5,855 nucleotides of DNA from GWB1-54-5 sp035290085 (GTDB lineage Bacteria; Patescibacteriota; Gracilibacteria; Peribacterales; Peribacteraceae), in contig DATDVK010000108.1 in assembly GCA_035290085.1 (NCBI GenBank), positions 1 to 5,855 on the forward strand, in the 5' to 3' direction. The notes under the pieces are model-generated. The model worked only from the letters and a program-made list of their open reading frames with translations. It was not told the origin of the DNA and did no database searches. The position numbers and the translations under genes were made by a program. Of the stretch, positions 5,631 through 5,855 are shown one piece after another. Positions within the stretch are counted from its first letter, which is position 1; each line of letters begins with the position of its first letter.

Positions 5631-5855
5631 TTACTTGCTTTTGAAGAGAGGTCTTAAGGGGTTCTTCTGGAAGAGAATGGCTTCGATGCCTCTCTTGAAG
5701 AGGAAGATGCCAATGCCGATGCCTATGGCAACGGGGCCGAGTGTTGTGATGTTGTTCTCGATACCGCCGATGGCAGCTTCCGCCATGTGCCCGGTTTCTG
5801 CACTCAGCGAGAGCATGGGTGCTGCGGCAGGAGTGGCGGGGAGAGACTCTGGAGT
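5631..5855 (-). CDS. C-terminal part of a small single-span membrane protein, coat-protein/pilin-like (start outside window)
   Basis: The minus-strand frame is open from the right edge to a TAA at 5633-5631, giving 74 residues. A Pro/Ala stretch (ATPAAAP) precedes MLSLSAETGHMAEAA, then an amphipathic part (IGGIENNITTLG), one hydrophobic helix (about PVAIGIGIGIFLF) and a basic C-terminus (KRGIEAILFQKNPLRPLFKSK). An in-frame ATG at 5816 would give a 61-residue protein, but the open frame and the AxA-like motif upstream suggest the true start is beyond 5855. The order signal-like segment, acidic/amphipathic N-terminus, single helix, basic tail resembles inovirus major coat proteins (Phage_Coat_B/pVIII type). 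That is a resemblance judged by eye, not a proven family. Alternatives are a small pilin-like or unassigned membrane protein. Confidence 0.5.
   Translation of the reverse strand, partial: TPESLPATPAAAPMLSLSAETGHMAEAAIGGIENNITTLGPVAIGIGIGIFLFKRGIEAILFQKNPLRPLFKSK

Noticed and set aside
5644..5696. Inverted repeat AAGAGAGG (5644-5651) and CCTCTCTT (5689-5696) downstream of the TPM stop, as a terminator
   Set aside because: The 37-base loop is long, no T-run follows, and it lies inside the convergent coding frame.
1..5855. UGA reassigned to glycine, as in Absconditabacteria/Gracilibacteria
   Set aside because: The recognised genes have no internal TGA despite many glycines, and two genes end plausibly at TGA.

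Overview
The window holds six protein genes and one gene fragment on about 5.9 kb of moderately GC-rich bacterial DNA, with no RNA gene, insertion sequence, CRISPR array or long repeat. The left two thirds (1-4049) is a minus-strand glycan-assembly block. Read in transcription order, right to left, it holds GDP-L-fucose synthase (fcl/wcaG, 3084-4049), a family-2 glycosyltransferase (2218-2988), an FkbM-type SAM methyltransferase (1400-2245) and a polytopic membrane protein resembling GT-C glycosyltransferases (1 to about 1321, running off the left edge). Together they look like part of a surface-polysaccharide or glycoconjugate locus: nucleotide-sugar supply, cytoplasmic sugar transfer, glycan methylation, and transfer or flipping at the membrane from a lipid-linked donor. 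The usual partner gmd (GDP-mannose 4,6-dehydratase) is not in the window.

The right third (4131-5629, plus strand) is a two-gene envelope unit. A LemA-family protein is followed after 5 bases by a TPM-domain (YgcG/Psb32-type) membrane protein with a signal peptide, two membrane segments and a Gly-rich tail ending in GSW. This is a recurrent bacterial gene pair. It is divergent from fcl across an 81-bp spacer. At the right edge a convergent minus-strand fragment (5631 to beyond 5855) encodes the C-terminal 74 residues of a small single-membrane-span protein. Its layout resembles filamentous-phage major coat proteins (inovirus pVIII type).

None of the starts I can place has a convincing Shine-Dalgarno sequence. 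The divergent fcl/lemA spacer carries two mirror-image TATACT boxes, each exactly 10 bases before its ATG and each followed by CACT-ATG. The glycosyltransferase gene has a -35/-10-like pair (TTGGCA, 18 bp, TTTACT) ending 7 bases before its ATG. Together these suggest leaderless or nearly leaderless mRNAs.

The host is a bacterium using the standard code: there is no in-frame TGA in the recognised genes, and TGG occurs at conserved Trp positions. The lack of SD motifs, the compact spacing and the LemA/TPM plus glycan content would fit a Patescibacteria/CPR-type genome such as the Peregrinibacteria. That placement is a low-confidence inference with no marker gene behind it.
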